The position numbers and the translations under genes were made by a program. From Bacteroidales bacterium (GTDB lineage: Bacteria; Bacteroidota; Bacteroidia; Bacteroidales; F082): a DNA stretch of 64,000 nucleotides. Positions within the stretch are counted from its first letter, which is position 1, and the number at the start of each line of letters is the position of its first letter. The notes below the pieces were generated by a model. The model was not told the DNA's origin, made no database searches, and saw nothing but the letters and a program-made list of their open reading frames with translations. Below, piece after piece: positions 62,501 to 64,000 of this stretch. The stretch is taken from NCBI GenBank assembly GCA_017394865.1, contig JAFPWT010000002.1:1-64000 (forward strand), in the 5' to 3' direction.

Positions 62501-62751
62501 GTGTTGTTCAACGGCGTGCCACCGGTGATTCCGCTTTCTGGAGGAAAGACACTGTAGGCGTCAATATTCAGTAGTACTTCGTGCCCGTTTTCTGGTTCCG
62601 CCTTGAAACCGCTGGAGAGTGTGATGTGGCTGTTCGCAGTGTAATGATGGTCGTGGCCGCCGTCAAGCGTGTTTGTTAAGACGTAGCTTTGCTGTGCTTT
62701 GCCGACGGTACAAGATAGCATTAGGAGTATGAACATTAATCGATGTCTCAT
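56512..62751 (-). CDS. SpvB/RHS-repeat polymorphic toxin with type-23-like tip
   Basis: A 2079-residue secreted protein. Signal peptide (MRHRLMFILLMLSCTVGKAQ); SpvB-like domain (about 60-270; IPIELPDGLGGMKPMLGISYNSQARNGLLGWGW-type motif); five FG-GAP/VCBS-like Ca2+ loops (DINGDGHAD, DINGDGRDD, DYDGDGVLE, DFNGDGLTD, DFDGNGCSD); a TcdB-like middle region; then many YD/RHS repeats (YDPLGR, YDSHNR, YDGLGN, YDVLGR, YDPLLR) and the core DHLGSW to GRLYDPVISSMISPDD (about 1680-1810). The variable tip (about 1815-2079; RIRFGLFSIGVNIYTGDSG, YRAGVFYVGVGPFKVGVN, YFYFGTETGSTLW) resembles the polymorphic toxin type 23 family. The shell probably encloses the toxin. No immunity gene is evident. Confidence 0.85.
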   Translation of the reverse strand: MRHRLMFILLMLSCTVGKAQQSYVLTNTLDGGHDHHYTANSHITLSSGFKAEPENGHEVLLNIDAYSVFPPESGITGGTPLNNTSGVVGSIGGVVDVSQMGAAVYTIPIELPDGLGGMKPMLGISYNSQARNGLLGWGWDLVGISSITRTGQTLYHDGDVSTVNYSTDRFCLDGSRLMQVTSGDYGGHGTSYRTEQDQMSKIVSYGEQNIIGPAYFKVWTANGNLLYYGNTNDSRALMDQQNHVGIWLLSHIEDRNGNSIEYHYALGQESYRLDRITYSSNANDMIAPSFTVEFLYSDRDDVEISVVGSLFCKQNKKLDKIVVRNASNVMYSYQFSYQKPNPKDGFPYHLLTKIDFTAGDEHFNPTKIQWGSNNYNAVSGSNLKYQVTTNGIPNAFVNAVKFSGDINGDGHADVIALQPNSEGRYTTANLFINQGVAGNLTFDFLRSFNLSPYISWVYLADINGDGRDDIVFANRIRRSFPFPDQIEAEIYLCRMYPSGIIGFERQVTPLCFTPRNVEEALLVGDFLGEGKSIILIQPVPDRASIETSQFFSYDDETGEILLHEFLGTLNETRLFAADYDGDGVLEILYKKEDKKTAIVKLKRSDDTYCFDEVYNSALEDWDDCFSGDFNGDGLTDVLLYTEKASQPWKIHLSKGTRISSGGYYLPSTFPYSSPGNYLFSLDQPNHNSQHIKIGDFDGNGCSDLALYKDNLFYVFYGPLKESGNDAPFTNCQKINIQAFGLYDNMGMCLGNFLGQERLSFLGPTTLSRLPSMRLRHEVKQITDGMGRTTAFEYDYLSPNPNSPSENDFYKLNGTGIEHLFNTFHIAVPLRGLKKKTTYNVKGKAIVTQCHYEDGTLHKSGKGFLGFGKTRQEDYCDNQLQKKTLKHFYIVYTNHVIHLALELEEVFDPEGHLMAKSEYDNQLYTHLQNNKVYIPMADKRTEEYDVSPPNQLIKKEIYKTTINNHYNQYDKYDDIISITSQIKGTTTHPEHYLANTCEFQEITQTTYAPNDLSAWLINRPATVTHIFHRDGGYSDVCHQQVFSYYSNKPHLVKTILDIPNDGSDPGSRLVKKTELKYDPTGNVTSKTISTPNDKAEPRQENFEYSKSYDRRLLTKHTDALGNSCVYDYDKVYNFCTSITDCNGLRTRFEQDPLGITCKTYYPDGTQSVKALRWADKSYYQWEKKSGQSTKANVYAFTGELIETKAYDLQGELILTEFEYDPLGRISKKGYPHRLKEDAPSISYQYDSHNRLNRIIHPDGSYETLHYDANSKSTTFFATDGSTQNESKDFNVMGWVVRSTDAEGNSVVYDYRADGKPLSAQAEGHDETRIEMDYDGLGNRITLNDPNYGLTTCEYNAFNEVVKQITPKLDETEFLYDVLGRTTARIETEKQTGHQETTQWIYGTQKGQIGLLTDIIAPHQTIHYDYDPLLRLKRTTETIEGTEYHSYYSYDPASRIESFRYPSDYIVSYNYTSEGFLRSITDDHSNLLWRTVDANAMMQPTLFTTGNGFVTQYGYDEKNYRLVSIQTTANKDIIQDHEYGYDDYANMSYRKDLKNKFEEHFCYDPLNRLTHVDDQRESSLFSYDALGRMTSKSNVFSNADYSGDKPHSLKSVQAPHGTFPQDRLDIEYNTFNKVKTITEGNKNILFDYGYDHQRIKMEEDIDGVLRTKTYVNSCEFITGQEGNSVRTFISGPSGTFAVAETLQGETTLHYIHKDHLGSWTVISNNEGNIEQETRFDAWGNCQDSNHLLFDRGFTGHEHLKGVNLINMNGRLYDPVISSMISPDDNIQMPDFSQNINRYSYCMNNPLTYTDPDGNTSFESILMFYFLYCTDYGYEFQKYTKFYAFHFDLHLSTQQIGIGIDASFGIPKEYSVSYRVHGGLTYYWNFYDNSYSGFELRLGAEWCYLSTVGYSGTVFYNRKVNQTTNSIILGSYLWAATYENDYMFHLDKYIPLVPAADNGDRYRSAAARIRFGLFSIGVNIYTGDSGVKSEDRRTFNDPDRDGRETYTISAKGDDPDSYRAGVFYVGVGPFKVGVNNERVRDIFQNKFAHDFLCQGDSPYFKVLDRPNQGYFYFGTETGSTLW

Positions 62752-62772
62752 GATGCAGATCCCTTTCCATGA

Positions 62773-64000
62773 CTATTTTTTGATGACTTTCCAAGTTTCA
62801 TGTCCAGTGGGGCTATCTACCTCTAGAAGGTAAATGCCTTCTGGTTGCCGCGATAGATCGAAGGTGACACTGTTGCTTCTGAGCTCCTTTGTTTCAAGAA
62901 TGGTACCTGTTATGTTAAGCAGCGTTGCGTTAGCGGTACCTTCCATGTTGGGATTGCTGAATTGTAAACTGAACAGGCCATAGGTCGGGTTGGGAAATAG
63001 TGTGAAGTTAGACGGAGCGACTGTTGCCGTTGGGGATTTGGGAGGAATGATTCGCTGGAAGACCAAGCTTCTCGAAATCCTGTTGCCATTGCTGTCGTAG
63101 GTGAATACGATGGTGTCTTCAGAGGTTGCCTTCTTCAGTTCGTCAATCTCGTCTTGCAGCAAGAGGATATACCGTGTTAGTTCTTCGATTTTCAACAACA
63201 GGGCACATTGCATGTCGTTCAGGTCATAACCGTTGTTGAGGATCTCTTTTTCGGAGGGTAGATTTGGGAGATGACGTTTTTCAGCAAGATACTGCTTGAG
63301 ATCGTCCAATTTCATTAGCGAATAGTTGTCGTCGAAAACATGGTCGGGCCAATGCTGTACCTCCTTGATGTATACTTTCGTTGAGATGAGGCCCCCGTCG
63401 ACGGCTAGGGCGTAGTCTTTGACCTCATTGACAGTGTTGATGCCGATCTTCCCGTTGAGCGTGATGTTGGGTGCCAGTAGCTTCATGTCGCCTGTGCCGG
63501 CGTTAAGTTCCATGGTGGCTGTGTTGTCCACAGTGATGCTGTGGGTGTCATCGAAGAGGTGGATGAAGGCTTTATGTCCATTTCTATCTGAAGGCTCGAT
63601 AAGAACGCCAGCGTCTTCGTTGTTGTCGGATTTGATGTGTAACTTGGTCTGGGGTGTGGTAATGGGCCCTATCGCCACTTTGCCTGTATAGTTGTTGTTC
63701 AACGACTTGGTGATGAGCAGGGTAGGCCTGTTGCTGTTGACCCCAAAGGCGATGCTGTTGGCCGTGCTGTTGGTCAATGGATAGCTTGCGGTGGTGCCAG
63801 AACCGAACACAAAGGCGTTCTGAGCCGTAGCCTTGACATAGTTGCCTAGCGCCATGCTGCCGATTCCCGAGGCGATGGCCGTATTGCCTATCGCTGTCGT
63901 GGTGGATTGTGTCGCCTTGCTGTTGTAGCCAAATGCCAAGCTATTGCTGCCAGTAGCCTGTGTGGTGTAGCCTCCAGCGAGTGAGTTATTTCCGGAAGCT
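62773..64000 (-). CDS. YadA-head/fibre protein with T9SS tail (5' partial)
   Basis: The frame is open to the right edge, so the start is outside. The visible part (about 408 residues) opens with YadA-head-like repeats (SLAFGYNSKAT, AIGNTAIASGIGSMALGNYVKAT), each of which in YadA-type adhesins forms one turn of a trimeric beta roll. A fibre region (KVAIGPITTPQTKLHIKS) and a module typical of Bacteroidota tail-fibre proteins (WPDHVFDDNYSLMKLDDLKQYLAEKRHLPNLPSEKEI) follow, then a C-terminal T9SS type A sorting signal (LFPNPTYGLFSLQF, GTILETKEL, GIYLLEVDS, WKVIKK). It precedes the RHS gene by 21 bp on the same strand and is probably cotranscribed. Confidence 0.88.
   Translation of the reverse strand, partial: ASGNNSLAGGYTTQATGSNSLAFGYNSKATQSTTTAIGNTAIASGIGSMALGNYVKATAQNAFVFGSGTTASYPLTNSTANSIAFGVNSNRPTLLITKSLNNNYTGKVAIGPITTPQTKLHIKSDNNEDAGVLIEPSDRNGHKAFIHLFDDTHSITVDNTATMELNAGTGDMKLLAPNITLNGKIGINTVNEVKDYALAVDGGLISTKVYIKEVQHWPDHVFDDNYSLMKLDDLKQYLAEKRHLPNLPSEKEILNNGYDLNDMQCALLLKIEELTRYILLLQDEIDELKKATSEDTIVFTYDSNGNRISRSLVFQRIIPPKSPTATVAPSNFTLFPNPTYGLFSLQFSNPNMEGTANATLLNITGTILETKELRSNSVTFDLSRQPEGIYLLEVDSPTGHETWKVIKK

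Overview
The window reads as a chromosomal segment of a Bacteroidales (phylum Bacteroidota) bacterium, family unresolved. Four independent lines support this. There are repeated TAnnTTTG -7 boxes upstream of genes, and Shine-Dalgarno sites are almost absent. There are type IX secretion (T9SS) sorting tails and a gliding-motility-type C-terminal domain. Families typical of the phylum are present (DUF4294, DUF5683, DUF6922, DUF3276/PUR, CCDC81-type HU domains, GldA). Gene order is also typical, for example atpD-atpC-x-atpB-E-F-H-A-G and yajC-ybbR-coaE. By eye the housekeeping DNA is near 50% G+C; the pockets at about 7.5-9.4 kb and in the RHS region look more A+T rich.

Layout: (1) 1-4171, the 3' part of a giant secreted T9SS protein built of FN3 domains, three of which carry an inserted discoidin-like domain. 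(2) 4158-7451, mfd. (3) 7.5-9.4 kb, an accessory islet with a lipoprotein and a two-gene toxin-antitoxin module (HTH-DUF6922 antitoxin plus AbiEii-type nucleotidyltransferase), with a palindromic operator over its promoter. (4) 9.4-11.4 kb, orphan hutU. (5) 11.5-14.9 kb, a T9SS type B protein, a DUF1573 lipoprotein, yajC, ybbR-like and coaE. (6) 14.8-23.0 kb, glycosyltransferase, tgt (lacking the zinc cysteines), lptG-type permease, deoxynucleoside kinase, kdsB, a membrane HU-SPOR protein, trmB and a HerA-like ATPase. (7) 23.0-27.1 kb, pcm, a Gfo/Idh oxidoreductase, a lipoprotein and a polyprenyl sugar transferase. (8) 27.1-31.4 kb on the minus strand, tRNA-His, tRNA-Leu, tig, clpP, clpX and DUF4294. 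(9) 31.4-34.0 kb, peptide ABC permease, ruvX, def and a TPR lipoprotein. (10) 34.1-36.5 kb, metK behind a SAM-II-like riboswitch, and gldA. (11) 36.7-39.5 kb, rplM-rpsI-rpsB-tsf with two leader hairpins. (12) 39.5-47.1 kb, the F-type ATP synthase operon ending in a phosphopantetheinyl transferase. (13) 47.2-50.2 kb, parA-parB-DUF5683-dapB. (14) 50.3-55.4 kb, PUR protein, exonuclease, FAH-family enzyme and an exported tricorn-like protease. (15) 55.4-64.0 kb, a transglutaminase-like protein, a 2079-residue SpvB/RHS polymorphic toxin and the 3' part of a YadA-head/T9SS fibre protein.

Most of the window is core metabolism and information processing, with closely packed operons (ATGA, GTGA and TAATG overlaps) and several convergent pairs that leave no space for a terminator. 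The accessory content most likely to hold something new is the toxin-antitoxin islet at 8-9.4 kb, the RHS toxin locus at the right edge, and the nested FN3/discoidin architecture at the left edge. The clearest regulatory RNA is the SAM-II-like element at the 5' end of the metK transcript.
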